A stretch of 64,000 nt of DNA from Echinococcus granulosus (GCF_000524195.1 NW_020170422.1:4791-68790); one strand, 5' to 3'. Numbered from the stretch's first letter, positions 1 through 12,875 are shown. Program-made: numbers and translations. Notes: generated from the sequence alone by a model not told the origin.

Positions 1-2100
1 GGGATTTCTAGGCAAATCTGCTAGCGACTCGGTTATTTTATGGGTGTTTTTTGACGGCCGGCGTGGGAGGTTGACCAAGAGCAATGCCTGTGCCTGCGCT
101 ATGCAGTGCTTTGACATCCTATTCAACACTTAGTTTTCTTCTGTGAGAACACTTAAGTGTCCACAGATTACACATCCCTTTTACGGCACAGTCTAGGGCC
201 TGGCCGATGACCTCGGGTCTTCTACACATCACTGAAGGGTATTCTGCCATGCCATATGACTTCAAAAAAGAATCAGGGAGCCACATTATAATAGCGAGAA
301 TCCAACTTATATACCTTAAGAGATTGCACCAATGAAAGAAAACAGCCGAGATCAGATGGAAAGATTCTACAAAATTAGGAAGTGATCCCTTCTATAGTAA
401 GCAATACTTCCAACACTCTGATCACACATGGGATATAAAGTGAAAATTGTGAGATTTACTCTCCCCTAATATGATCTGTACCTTCCCCCCAGGGTATTTC
501 CATAGTGAATTTGGCAGAAAAGCGAATTAAATTTAAGTAATTGCTAGGCTAGCCTTTCTCCGTTACAGTCAATACATCTAAACAAACATTCCACACATTC
601 ATTCCTTAGTTTTAGAAGTAGAAAAATCTCACAAATAAATTGACATGTTTAAAAGCAAGCTAAAAATAATGCTGGTTATGAGCAGCCCTTAAAAGTACGG
701 ACCAAACACTTCTGAATAAAAGGAACGCTTAAGAGGGTTATATTCTTCCTTGAATCACATGTGTGTGGCATTGGCAGCACACATTTTTAAATGTTTTAGT
801 TGTAGAGCATTAAAATACCTCAGACACTACGGCTGTTTTATCAGTGAATCTAGACCTATGAGCACTGCTTATCCCCCTCATGTGACAGGCATTCCGCAAC
901 AATGGATAAAATGATTAGCAAAGCATTCTTTCCTTCCCCCACCTGTTCATCACCCTCTTCATTCCAGAATCTTTCCTCCACTTCAAAAAATGAATCCATT
1001 AGGGCGTAAGTTGTTTCGTAATGTGTTAACAATTCTCCGAATTTAGGATAGCACAAAGCCGTAGTCAAGAAAGTCTAGTGCATACTCAAAGAAGTGGGAA
1101 AGGAGGGGAGAAGGCCAAAGCGAGTTACAAGAGGTATCATTTTCTAATATATATGTAAAATAGTTTAAACGATGCTTCTCTCTCTCTTACAAAACGGGAA
1201 AATTTGTAGAATCGGCTCCTTACTGTAGAAGAATACAATTATAGCGCACTTGTGCTGTCACTTGACACCACCGTAGGGCGACCATCAACCTCTGTACTAA
1301 AGATGATTTTTTTTTCCTTTTCCCATTTGTTAGAAGGTTTTCTGCTTTTATGAACTCGCGTGACCATAGTAGCTTGACTTAGAGTAAGCAAAGCAACTTT
1401 TTGAGGTGTTTCTAGGTCATCGAAACATGAATATGCATAGATACATAGGCAGCAAAGTCCACGTTATCTTCAATAATTCACTTAGTTTCACCTGAATTTG
1501 AAGCGACTTCCATTTTAAGGTATAGGTGTTGTATGACATTGGTGGGAGATGGAGATCTATGGAGGCCGTGGTAGCAAGAGCACCATCCTTCTTACTTGTG
1601 TCGCCGACGTGAAAATTAAGTAGTCATGCGCTGCAAAGGCATTCAATTAACGCCTCACCCACACCGTCTGCAATTCTTCTGTCAATTACATAACTTCCTT
1701 TTCCTTCCTTTTTTCCAGGTTTACTGTCTACACTTCATACTGCAGGCGCAGCAAGTTGAGGGAAAAGAAGTCCATTTTGACTACTTGATTGGCACTCATC
1801 TTGTGGATGGAGGCAATGGGTGGGGCCACTATCTTCGCTGATGTAGAGTCTACCTCTGGCATGTCCTTACTACGCTTTCAGCGCGGGTTCTAACTCCACG
1901 CCAGATTTATCTCGTCGTGGTACGTCCAGTAAATGGTAAACAGTAGCAAAGAAGGAACAAGGAGAGAGTAGGAGGAAGGGAATGCAGAGAGAGGGATGAA
2001 GAGAGAGTATTTACCACCTGCAATTACTCCACTTTGTACACTTCCCTTTTGCTAATATTCACCTTCTTCCATCAAATATCCACTTCTTCTGTCATACCTC
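1..2100. other. no gene recognised
   Basis: Only short open frames without splice-site support or family resemblance occur here (for example a 70-residue minus-strand frame at 856-1068 and a 71-residue plus-strand frame at 1626-1841). Base composition is AT-leaning like the other intergenic stretches. I see no RNA gene or recognisable mobile element. Confidence 0.5.
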
Positions 2101-2101
2101 A

Positions 2102-4980
2102 TTACTCTCTCATCACTTCTGTGTGAATGAGCCCTGCAAACCCCTCACTGCAGTACTTACGTCCCCATGTATTTATCCACCTAAAGAGAATGCCCCTTTG
2201 GTCTACTCGGCGGATACTGCGCAGTTTGTTGATGCGTCCCAACGTCTCATGTAGAGTTACTGCTGTCCCTTCTGTCAGTGGTGCAATGGCTACTGCCATC
2301 TCTTCGTCTTCAGTTCGGTGCTCTGCTCTGAACAGAATACAGTGCAGTAGTTGCCAAGTGCCTTGAAGTAGACGGTGTCATCTAGCAAGAGGAGTGACGC
2401 GGGTGTGGCTATTCTGACAGGGGGCATTTCAAATTGCCGTTCTGGAGAGAGAGCGAGCTAGGTGTAGATATTATCGGGCACAATTTTTCTCATGGTCTGA
2501 CCAGGAGGTGTATGTTTGACCACCGAGTCATGAAATAGAATCCGTGGAGTTCTTGCAGAGTTTTTTTTCGTCAAACTGCAGACTCTCTAGGAATGCGAGT
2601 GAGCAGAAAGAGGAGAAAGTCAGCACCATTTCACACGCGTATCCCACTTGGTGTGATACAACTCGCAGTGCTATAATTTGAAATGCCATTGGTTGTTTCC
2701 AGAGAGTCATCAAAAGCATTGCCATCACCTCGCATAAGGTAAAGCACCTCTTCGTACGACGTGGATTGCGTCTCATTGTTAGTGTTGTTGCTGCACATGG
2801 CATATTGTTTGCCTCTGTGGACGATTTTAAAGTATCTCCCATTGCATGACTGGATTGTGATGAGCGGCCTTGTCAGAGGCATTTTGGTATGCATGAATGC
2901 GACCTTCTCAAGCGGCAGATTGGTGTTTTGCACTGGTGATGGTGAGAACATACCGCAATCCTTGTCTTGTAACTTCTTGAATTTCCAGCCAAGAGGAAGT
3001 GCGAGAAGTCGAGCACTTGGCGTATCCTCTTGACAAACCCTGTGCGTGGTTGAGAGCTTTGTGGATTCGCATCGCTTGAGCAGCTTGAAGCAGTGTACGG
3101 TTCATACTTTCTCTTGTGCAAATCAAGTTTGATAGGGGTGGAGGCACAGCACTTCGTGTGATTTGTTTTGCTCGACGATGGGCACAGATGGCGAAGGCTA
3201 CGCATGGAGATGTTGTTGGCGATAGTGCGTGCTTGTGCGTGTGCACAATTGTGACTGTAGCCGTGGCTGTGGCTGCGGCTGTGGCTGTTGAGGCGGGTCG
3301 GGCAGTAGGGATAGTAATGGCTTCTTCGACATGCATTTTGGAGCACCAACGGTTGCTGGATTGGTGCGTAAACTACTCACTGGAACCTTACGGCTACTCG
3401 GACGCTCGAGCAAGGGAGTACGAGAGACGATAGCAGAGAAGTGCTTTGAGGTGCTTCTGTGGGATAATATCGTTGGGACTGCGGATGGTGCAGGTCCCGA
3501 TGCTTTGGAGGATTTGACGCAAGGATGAATGTTCTTCCTTCCTTGAGATCGACGTGGCGAATTTTTAAGACTTTCCTTCTCCACGCACTCGCCTTAATGT
3601 CGATCGCCTTGCTGCTGCTCCTAGCACGTCCATTGCATATCGTGGCTTTGGCTGAGCCCTTTGCACGGCAATTCGCAAAACCACTTTTCTCTTCCTCCAT
3701 CCACTTGACTTCTTCATCATAACACGGCCAAAATGAAAATGGTGGGTGTGTGGCATTCACTGGCTATCGTAGCAACGTGGATGCAATTTGATCAGACGTC
3801 TAGCCAATGATATGCAAATGCGGTCATGAGGGCCAATAACCCACACTTGACATGGAAACCGTTTATAGGGACAACAGATTGAGTCAGGTGATTTAAAATT
3901 ACCATGTCAAGTAAGTTGTGAAAAAGAATCGCATTCTTGTGATGGAGGAAGGCCATGAACAGTAACAGTGTTTTACAATCCCCGTATTCATCAAAATGTT
4001 GGTTTCCACAACGCCATGTCTGTTAAAGGACTGGGTTGTGGAGTCACCGATATCGTGTCTCCATTTGCAACCCATCATGTTCGCAGGACTTCACCAGACT
4101 ACCTATGTGTTCTGGAGATGGAATTCGTGATGGGGAAAGAAAAGAGGGAAATCCCAGGGGGCAGTAGTCGTAAGTGTGACTCTGAATCCCGTCTGTCGTC
4201 AAAGGAGGTTTTAACCTCAGCTGTCGCCTGCGAATAGAAATTGTACCCTTCTTATCTTAGTCGGAGGTTTCCCTTGGAGCGTAATAAGGTGATAAGCGCA
4301 AAGGCAGTTTAAATCAAACACCTGTGAAATGTTAGCGCCCTTGACCCTATAAAACGCCTATAAGTCATTGATGCAGGAATACTTGGTGGTTTTGAGTCAA
4401 ATGCGAGTGAAATTTCCTCTAAGTTTGTCATACTAGTCTACAGTGGTACTTTGTTAGTTTACACCACAGCAATCGTGTGGAGCACTTGTGGATTGGTGCA
4501 TTATTTCTCTAAATCCTATCACTAATTTGACCCAAGCACTACTCTGGATGCCTTGCCATAATACCTGTAAAAAGGATAATCTGGTGTGATTTAGGGAATT
4601 CCGTTGATAGTAGCGTTGGTGGATTGTCAATGACTTGGTAAAATATCTAAAATACTGCTTTCTCTGACGTCAAGCAGTGCTTGAAAGCGGGAACATGGAC
4701 AGGAAAATATTTTTCTAAAGGAATGCAGAAGGCATGGAATCACCTGGAAAGCGTAACAGGGTTTTTTTCCTCAGAAGTCAAGTAACGTCAAACCAACCAT
4801 CCCTTTTAAAAGCAAAATGAGGAAAAAATTGCAAAGCATCAAAGTGAAATGGAGGTTTACCTCTTATTGGAACGCAGTGTTTTTAACCTACACTGTAATT
4901 GTGAAAATCCTCTAAATGAACTAAAAAATGGGCATTAATTGCAAGGCAATACTGACTAGACAGCCAAGGTAACACAACTC
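2102..4980 (-). repeat. repeat unit copy 1 (degenerate coding-like unit)
   Basis: First of three related copies (others at 6626-8235 and 9697-10200). Read on the minus strand it has an upstream block (about 4980-4690 and 3910-3790), a basic segment 'B' (about 3760-2870) and a downstream segment 'A' (about 2400-2100). Segment A reads GNYCTVFCSEQS and then, after a frame change, LTEGTAVTLHETLGRINKL; copy 2 reads GNYSSAFCSEWS and LTRETALTSQGPMKTMNKL at the matching place. Segment B carries a NCRAKG motif matching copies 2 and 3 and ends in a Pro-Gln run made by a GTGGCT-type repeat near 3255-3295. Conserved residues in shifted frames suggest a decayed gene or retrocopy. I do not recognise the family, and no functional claim is made. 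Confidence 0.6.
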
Positions 4981-6625
4981 CCAGTGCAAATTAACTCTAA
5001 CTCAGATCACATGGGCTTTTATCAACAAAGGGATTATTTTTCTCAATCCAGAAAGGGGCTTGAGTACGGTGTGAAGCGATAAGAATTGGGGATTCTATGG
5101 GATGCGACTCAAACCAAGCATTGCTTCAGCTTGTGTGGCTGCACGTTCTCCAGGTTGTAACCTACTCAATTTCTTTACTCACATTTTTATCCGGAAGCAA
5201 TTTGTATTAACGGGACTTCCATCCACTAGTTACTTTCCCTAGGAATACTAGTGTATTGCCTCCATGAGCCAATCATCATTCTAGTCAAATACTAGCCTTT
5301 GCTACACCTCATTCACCTGCCAACTATGGTTAGAATTGGATTTGCCCCTGCAGTCTTCTGGGCACTTCTGATGACAGGTGTGAGAGTGGCTGCAATACGC
5401 TTTGTCCAGTACTCAACTTTCTCCATCGAACCTTCGCTTTGCTAACTAAATAGGATTTTGTTTCGGCCCTGACGTTTGGCTTTCTCCATCGCAGTCTGCT
5501 AGATTCTGAGTGAAATGACTCTGTGTGACGTGCATTCGCTTATCACTTCGCGTTTATCATTACCTTTGGAAATAGCGGGGAAAATGGAATTGATCTGGGA
5601 TGGTAATGTTGATAGCGATTTAAGTATTGATTACGTAAACGATCTGGTACGATCAAGGGTGGAATTTGGGAGAAGTGGCCTAAATTTATACTCATTGCGT
5701 CCCCTTGCTTTCCAATGAGATAGTTGACAAACACCCTTTATTAACATTACTCCCGGACAGTCCGATGTTTCTTCCAACTGGTTCTTCAGCGGTGTAATAG
5801 AAGGTCTGTGGGGACCGTATGAAATATTTCATATCTTCTGCACACCTTTACTGATAGTGAGATTGTAAGAGTACGAAAGTTTGGCTTTTGACGTTCTTAC
5901 GGTAGAAGTGACATTAAACAATGAGTAAAATTCATTGGTTAGGGTTATAGTACTCAGTCATATCCACAGCATTGTTGCCGGCACAAATGGAAATGGGATA
6001 GGTTTTGCAGGACTTTATTTACACAACACAATTGTGACCACAAATTGCGCATATGAATACAAAATAGGATGCGAAATGTAAAGCTCAGTAGATGACTGTA
6101 AAACAGCCTTTACGGTAGACGATGAGTGCACAGACGAAATGTTCCACCTTCCGTAGCCTGAAATTGATCCTTCGAACCACCTTCCATGTCTCGATTCGCA
6201 TCTTAAACTTAATGCAAATGCTCTCCTCATTCATATTCTTCTTAGTCCATACCCACTTAAGCAGTTACTTCTGCTGGAGTACTGAGATGTTTTGCTGAGT
6301 GTGCTAAAAAGTCTGCTATCAAGGAACGCAAATATGAGGTTGAATTGTTCTCAAAAATAGAGTATTTTATTGCCACTCGTGGATCCTCACAGAAGGTACT
6401 TTTGAACGATGTTGGATAAAATTTTCCTTTTTACAGACATTTTTACGATCTCTGCTCATGCTGTGTCACGCCGAGCGAAACTGAGACCTTTATATGTGGA
6501 TGAGAAGGACCTCTAATAGACATCACTCGACCACAATCTTTGAAGTCTATAACAGTCTTGATATCCACGAAAGGATGCATGTCGAAGCACTGAGTTAAGG
6601 TCTTACTGACGGTTGAAGTGTACCA
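4981..6625. other. no gene recognised
   Basis: Stretch between repeat copies 1 and 2. It has only short frames (67, 63 and 71 residues) without exon signals or motifs that I can support. Confidence 0.45.
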
Positions 6626-8235
6626 TTAACCCGAGTGCAGTTGATCTACCTGACACTCACTCGATCTCTGCCACAAAGTCAGAGTCCTTCGTGCAGGTTG
6701 CTCTACCTGCGCACATTTATCCACCTGAAGTTCATGGTCCCGTTCCTTGATTCGGAGGACACTATCAAGTTTGTTCATTGTCTTCATCGGCCCTTGAGAA
6801 GTCAGTGCTGTCTCTCTTGTCAGTGATGAGACGGCCACCCACAGTGTCTTAGTTCTCAAAATTGGGCTCCACTCTGAGCAAAATGCGGAGGAATAGTTGC
6901 CAATCGCCTCTAATTGGACAGTATCATCTGGCAAAGAGGGTAATGAGGGAGTAGTTATTCCCTCGGGAGGGCGTGTCAGCCTGCAATAGTGGAGAGGGAG
7001 CACGCGGGTCGTGATGCCAATCAGCCACTAATTCGCAGATCAACTGACCAGGTTTTGTGATCCTAATCACTGATTTATAAAGCTAGATGCATGGACTACT
7101 ATGAAGGTTCCGGTGATTTGTCGGTTCTCATCTGATTAGTTGCTCTCTGTTGGGTCTCTGAAGAATCGTGTGAGAAAGTGAACGAGAATGAACGCGCGAG
7201 ATAACGCGCACCTCCTTCTCGCAATGAAACGACCTAGAATCTGATAGAATTTTCGGTGCCATTAGTCATCCCTTGCGAATGATGAACGGTGTGGACTTAG
7301 ACGAGAAGCAAGTCAGCAGATGCTTTTTTGGCGATATTGTGTTTGTGCGTGTTCGCCGAGTTGCGGCTGTGGGCACAGTTGTAGTTTTGGCACCAATGGC
7401 TGTGGGATTCATGCTCAAGCGACGCACTTGAACGCTCTTTTTGGGCAAAAACTTGAGCACAGGATTAGGAGAGACAACAATGGTGCTTTGTTTCGTGACG
7501 CTTTTGTGAAGAAACGATAGGACTGTGGATGGTGCAGATACCTATACTTTCGAAGACCTATCAAAGCTGTTGAAATCGTTCTTTTCCGTCTCACATTGCT
7601 TATGATTGAAACCGCGAATTTTGGCGGATTTTCCATCCGCCGCACCTGTGTTAACGCCATTCTCCTTGCCGTTAATCTTCACATTGCCATTGCTTGCGAT
7701 CGCGTTGGTGGTGCCTTTTGTACGGCGATGCACAGGAACTTATTTGTCCTCTACCATTTACTCCACCTCTTCATCATAGCGTGGTTAAAACAAAAAGAGC
7801 TAATTGCATAAACCTCTTAGCTCTGTTGGCTCTTCCTTCTTTTACAATTCTTTCACTTCCTGTATGTAGGTTAACTAAGTCATCAATTCCATTAAGGCGG
7901 TAAAGAAATGCTTACTATTTTGGGGACTCCAACTTGGCTCGGGTGCGATTGAGGAAACACTCTTCTGATTGAAAGAAGCAGGCATGGAGTCACCTGTAAA
8001 GTGTAAAAGGGATTTTTTTCCTCAGAAGTCAAGCTAAGCCAAACCAACCATCCCTTCTAAAATCAAAATGGGTAAACTTGTGAAGTACCAAGGTGTAATA
8101 GAGACTTACTTCTCATTGGAAAGCATTGTTGGTAGCCTACGCTGTGACTGTGAAAATCCCCTAAATGAAATGTAAAAAATATGCATTAACTGCAAGGTGA
8201 CATTAACTGGACAGCCTTAATAAACAATTCCTGTA
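6626..8235 (-). repeat. repeat unit copy 2 (degenerate coding-like unit)
   Basis: Second copy of the unit at 2102-4980. Segment A lies at about 6990-6640 (a 125-residue open frame covers it on the minus strand) and segment B at about 7790-7260, with motifs RRTKGTTNAIASNGNV and GKENGVN. The block at about 7960-8235 matches 4690-4980 closely, including a shared run of T followed by CCTCAGAAGTCAAG and the shared string CCAAACCAACCATCCCTT. The offset to copy 1 falls from about 4.5 kb in segment A to about 3.3 kb in the upstream block, so the copies differ by large insertions or deletions. Segment B is split over two frames, so the copy looks non-functional. Family unknown. Confidence 0.6.
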
Positions 8236-9696
8236 GAAAAGATCGCCATTAAGTTAGTTTTCCCACGCAAGTTAACTACAACACAAAGTAGTGGGCAATA
8301 TATAATGGCATGTCCAGTAATCTAGAAGAGATTATCTGTTTGCGATCTGCCTCCTCCTAGTTTACCTGTAGTGGTGAACACATTGGAAGTCAGGCCATTT
8401 TAGATGCCGCTGGTCAAAATGGCAGCTGCTAGTGATAGTAGTGTAAGCGGAAGTGTGAAACCCATACATTATCATTTCTAGAGAAGAATTCAACGATGAC
8501 ACAGCAATATGACTCTGATTGAAGTGAGTTGTTTGAGGGGTGCAAAAGCCTCACAGACTACCGTACTTCATTCAGTCAGAAAATTAGTCATAGCAGCTCC
8601 TTTAACTTGCCAAAGTAGTCGTATATACCAATGAACTCTAAGTTAATGCGTGGAATACCTGACTATCGCAAAACCGGTCTCGTGAAGAAGTCGCACAAGC
8701 GACGAGTTTGTTACTGGGGTCTAGAGGAACAATCGTGGCTCACAATCATTCGTAGCTTCAAAAAGCATCTCTGGAAGGCAAACAACTTGGCAGGATGGCA
8801 GTGATGCCACTTGTCGTTTGAGACTGAGGCCACGCTGGCCGTTTTTTCGATATCAAAGATTTACAGAAGTGCTTTTGGCTCTACAAAGAATATACAATCG
8901 CCAAATCTCCAGTCCGATGTGAGGTTTCTGCTTAGCTCTCGGATAAAAACACCCCCTTCAGCGACATAGTAAGTACTGAGTCTGTTCTTCCAACTTTTGG
9001 CAATCTTAATTGATCACGAATGACAAGCGCATAAATGCACGCTATCGGTTTTCCTCCGGTAAGGTTTAATTTCATGTTGCATGGAGGCGCCAGAGGGAGG
9101 CATCTGGAAAGAAGACAAATTTCCAAGAGCTAGCAAATATTTTGAGGCCACTCTACCTCTGTGTTATTATTTTTTTAATTAGTCAACTAATATGTTATTA
9201 ATAAATGAGTGAAAATATTTGCGTCACGTATACGTGACATTCGCTTTAAACAGGAAAATCGGAGATTCACATACCCCTGTGATGCTGATAACCACTTGAT
9301 ATTGCTAGTCAAACTGCATTTCCTAACAATTGGCCTTTTTTAAAGCTCTGAAATGTTGGCATCTATATGCGAAAATGTATTTGTCATAAGCAACCGATAC
9401 AGTCTTCATTAATTGCCCACTTCCTAAAAGGGGAGAAAGCAATGGGGCATATATTTTTTTCTTAGTTTAATTAAAGTAAAACCCTACTAAGAAACGAAGC
9501 ATAAAGAAGAAAAAAATGGGTTTATCAGCCGTGAGGAACCACGGATAAAATGTTTAACTATCAAAATTTGATTCCACATGCCCTGTGCTAATAACTAGGC
9601 GTTCACCGTGGTTAATGACGTTAAACCAGAAAAAAACTTGTTAGAAAACCACCTCGAGTCGTGCTGGTCGTGAACTGCGATGCTCGAACGCTGATT
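8236..9696. other. no gene recognised
   Basis: AT-rich stretch. The only notable frame is 64 residues on the minus strand (8932-9126), with no motif or splice support. Confidence 0.45.
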
Positions 9697-10200
9697 CTAT
9701 CCATAAACTCGAGCTCGGAAGTTAAGTGATGGCAACGGAGGTTCTTTTCGTGGTGGTTTGTAGAGTGGCACCGTTGTTGCCGTAGATCCCAACGCATTCG
9801 AGGATCTGGCGAAACAGTTAAAGCTTTTTGCCGTATCACCCTGTTTATGCCAGAAGACGTGAATTTTCATGACTTTTCCATCAGGCACACCTACGTTAAC
9901 GCGATTTTCCTTGCCCCTGCCAATCACACAACCAATGCTTCTGATCGCATTAGCAGCGCCTTTTGCACAGCGATTCACAGGACCTTTTTTTTTCTTCCGT
10001 CCACTCTGGCTCTTCATTAGAGCTCGGTCAAATTGGAAATGGCTAGCTAGGCGGATCACGCCTTCTCTTTCCACGACAAGTGTGCATTTCATTTGAGCGA
10101 CCAGTCTATACCTGGCTTTAGTGGTCACGTGACCAATAACCCTCATGTGACACTTCAACCGCTTATGGGGTCAAGGAAAAGGTCAGGGGATTTGACATTC
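9697..10200 (-). repeat. repeat unit copy 3 (best preserved frame)
   Basis: Third copy, covering segment B and part of its upstream block. It keeps a 153-residue minus-strand open frame (9697-10158) with the motifs NRCAKGAANAIRS, GRGKENRVNVGVPDGK and FNCFARSSNALGS. These correspond to NCRAKG in copy 1 and GKENGVN in copy 2. The upstream part (about 10105-10200) matches copy 1 at 3790-3910 (GGTCA...CCAATAACCC...). I could not find segment A downstream of it, so it is truncated or rearranged. The Lys/Arg-rich composition gives no family assignment. It could be the last readable member of a local gene family or simply a less decayed repeat. Confidence 0.55.
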
Positions 10201-11035
10201 TCGTGTCCTGCAGGTTTCCTGCCTTGGATGCTGTTGCAGCACCGCCTCATTTTTTGTGAGTCAGACTGGAGATGCTCGCAAATGGCCTGTGCCCATGGCT
10301 AAAATGTCCATGTAGTCAAGTTTTCACAACCCTCACGTTCTGATTAGCATCAATGAACCCTTTCTGCCTGCGCTTCTGTGACCCATGGAAGAGCGCTCCT
10401 GCATTCCCGGTGCTCCCCTTTATGCATGCAACTGTCACAGTCGCCCCCACACTAGAACAGGTGTTACACTAGACTGGTGTCCACTCATCTGATCTACAAG
10501 AGCAGTTGGTTTGCTAGCTTGGTTTGCCTTCACGACACCTCAGACACGAGCAATCAACATATCAACCGAATTCGCCATTTCCTGTACGGTGGGTTGCTGT
10601 GGACACCTTCACTAAGGCCAAAGTACTCTTCAACTCAGACTAGATTCCTCAATCACAAGCGTGACCTCAATATCTGCACTTTTCGCACATTGAGGCCACC
10701 CACAGTTCTATAACGTCAGCTCCCTTTCAATATGCCACCGGTAAATGTAATAACTCATGTAATTTATTAGGAAATAATAAGACAATAACAGATTCATTGA
10801 GGAGAACAACAGACAAGTAGTAAGGAAACTGACCCATCCTCTGAGGTCAAATTCGTCCATGTATTGGCTGAACTTAACGATGCGCTTGATGCACATTTCT
10901 GTCGTGTAACAACGTTTCGCCCTTTGCAACAATGGAGGCCCTCAAGATCGATTTTAGAAGTATCGTGTCAGACGTCATTAGAGCTGCTGAAGCAGTGCCT
11001 CGCACAGGTTCCACCTATGCCGTTGCACACACACA
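10201..11035. other. no gene recognised
   Basis: Between repeat copy 3 and the 605-residue minus-strand gene. Frames of 69-97 residues are present but have no supporting motif. The 3' untranslated part of the minus-strand gene would fall here. Confidence 0.4.
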
Positions 11036-12853
11036 TCATCTCCAGGTGTTGTAATTCGATTGTGAACAGAAACACGGATGATTGCAACGTTTCTGAATGG
11101 ATGAGAAGGTGTGCATTCGATAATTGCTTCTGCGTGATGTTTGGCCATTCGATTTGACCACTTTCCTTACCATGGGACTTCTCTGCCTTACATGTGGCGA
11201 GGAAATGACACACTTACGATTCTGAGGAGGAGACTTAGTGGCAACACGTCTTACGGAATGTCTTCCAACCCACCTTTTGAAGTCTGCGCCATCTAAGCCA
11301 CGTCTCCATCGAACAGTCGTCTGTATGCAATGAGGAGGAGCCGATTTCCGTGGCGTCTGTGTCGAAACAGAGAAGGCGTTTGGATAGTAAGTGTGACTTC
11401 TTTCTTGTTGCTGCTGGTAATAGTGAGAACTATGATCTCCTCGACAATCCAAAGAGGCACTTTGTAATGGACGAATTTTGCGTCGTTTTGATTCACTTCG
11501 CGAATCCCCACTCTGACAATGTCGCTGCAGTTTTAGTTTGTCGAAATGCCAAGACAGTGGATCAGCACTGATCTGAGAGTTGTCGCTGATTGTGGCAGTG
11601 TCCCACATATCAAAGATGGTCTGTGTTGACGTCTGTGGTGCAAATGACCTACTTTGAACATAGTTAAGGGGATGGAATGCAGTTTGAAATTTCTGACTCT
11701 GTCTGGAGACGTACCCTGCAAAATGAGTGGACATGTCATGCATTGGAGGTTCGGTTTGCATTATCTTGGAGACTCTAGAAATTCTCTTTTCCCCTATTTT
11801 TCCATCAGACGTCCAAGTGCTAACGTCTCGCACCTTCGGATTTCGCTTGCCAATACAGAGTGAATGCGCGCGACAATGGCAGGTTTGTTTATAGATCTCA
11901 CGAACACATTTGTGCAGGGTCACGTAGGGTGAATCGGGTGCTGTGTTTCTTAAAGGAGGTCCATTATTCTCTTCTTCAGGTTCCTCACCGTCCAGCTGAT
12001 CACTGCACTGGATCCCCCTTGATACCAAGGATAATTTTGAGTTCTCATCACTCAAGGCGTAATTCAAAGGCAGCTGTCTTACTATCACTCTTTGATGCGC
12101 AACAGCAGAGCCAAACTCATTGGTTCTTTTGACTTCAAATGGCTGTGATTTCAATTTTTCGTCCCCAGAGATAGAAACTGTGCTTTGGATGGGTCTCGGC
12201 TCTTCACTCACCACCGTTTCGATGTCTCCAACACTACCTGGTCTTTCGTTGTCCATAAAATTGCCTTGAAAATGACTTACTTTGGCCCATAACGGAAGTT
12301 CCATGGCAGTATCGTTTAAATTTCCTGGTGACTTTAATGCAGTAGAATTTTCTTCTTCTCCTTCAGGGAAATCTGGAAGTTGTTTAAAGCATTTTAAAAA
12401 AGAATCTGTCGAAGTGGACTTTTCTGAGTGTTCTACACTTTCACCACGCTGAACCACTGCCAACAGCTTTATCCTCGAGGAGGCATCGCGTCTATCAAAT
12501 TTAATAGATGAAGATGGTGACACGTTCAAATGAAGGGAGGAGTTGTAGGATCTCTGAAACTCCAAAGTCACCTCCTTATTTGTTGCCTCCTGTTCTGTTG
12601 CCTTTTCCTTTAATTCGGGCTCAACTTTGTCTTTCGCAACATTCTTAGTCCTGATTGCTCTCTTGAGAGGATTGAAGGAGGCAACGGTGGGGGTGTGAGA
12701 CTCCTTTGCAGTAGTCCTTCCTCTTTCTGGTCGGTGGTGGAAGGAGACAATTGGAGTGGGCGTTTGTAGCGCCGGTCGGCAGGTGGCCGGTCGTGCAACG
12801 AACATATTTCGGCGACATTTGTATTTGAAAACGAGTGCCGGAGTCTCTTCCAT
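11036..12853 (-). CDS. Ser/Thr-rich protein of unknown family with repeated TQT-like motifs
   Basis: Single open frame of about 605 residues, starting MEETPALVFKYKC. The frame extends 7 codons further to an ATG at 12874, but I prefer 12853 because a pyrimidine-containing AG acceptor lies 6 bases before it. No globular domain is recognisable: the protein is rich in Ser, Thr, Arg and Gln, with acidic patches (GEEPEEENNG) and basic C-terminal parts. Four short motifs resemble dynein light chain LC8 docking sites (consensus around TQT or GIQ): GIQC near residue 281, IMQTEP near 363, TSTQT near 404 and VSTQT near 494. A Cys/His patch (KQTCHCRAHSLC) sits between the first and second. LC8 binding is an inference from motif shape only. 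A 3' intron is possible (a GTAAGG follows CACAT near the C-terminus), so the last residues are uncertain. A decayed partial copy lies at 14874-14980. Confidence 0.72.
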   Translation of the reverse strand: MEETPALVFKYKCRRNMFVARPATCRPALQTPTPIVSFHHRPERGRTTAKESHTPTVASFNPLKRAIRTKNVAKDKVEPELKEKATEQEATNKEVTLEFQRSYNSSLHLNVSPSSSIKFDRRDASSRIKLLAVVQRGESVEHSEKSTSTDSFLKCFKQLPDFPEGEEENSTALKSPGNLNDTAMELPLWAKVSHFQGNFMDNERPGSVGDIETVVSEEPRPIQSTVSISGDEKLKSQPFEVKRTNEFGSAVAHQRVIVRQLPLNYALSDENSKLSLVSRGIQCSDQLDGEEPEEENNGPPLRNTAPDSPYVTLHKCVREIYKQTCHCRAHSLCIGKRNPKVRDVSTWTSDGKIGEKRISRVSKIMQTEPPMHDMSTHFAGYVSRQSQKFQTAFHPLNYVQSRSFAPQTSTQTIFDMWDTATISDNSQISADPLSWHFDKLKLQRHCQSGDSRSESKRRKIRPLQSASLDCRGDHSSHYYQQQQERSHTYYPNAFSVSTQTPRKSAPPHCIQTTVRWRRGLDGADFKRWVGRHSVRRVATKSPPQNRKCVISSPHVRQRSPMVRKVVKSNGQTSRRSNYRMHTFSSIQKRCNHPCFCSQSNYNTWR

Positions 12854-12875
12854 ACTCCCTAAAGAGAATTGCAAG
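12854..12875 (-). promoter_or_regulatory. candidate splice acceptor just before the ATG
   Basis: On the minus strand TTCTCTTTAG is followed by GGAGT and then the ATG at 12853. This is either the end of a 5'-UTR intron or a spliced-leader trans-splice acceptor, as known in flatworms. I cannot tell which without transcript data. Confidence 0.4.

Noticed and set aside
2873..3349. Minus-strand frames of 142 and 158 codons
   Set aside because: They overlap each other in different frames inside the degenerate repeat unit, and their length comes from a GC-rich GTGGCT-type repeat rather than from conserved sequence.
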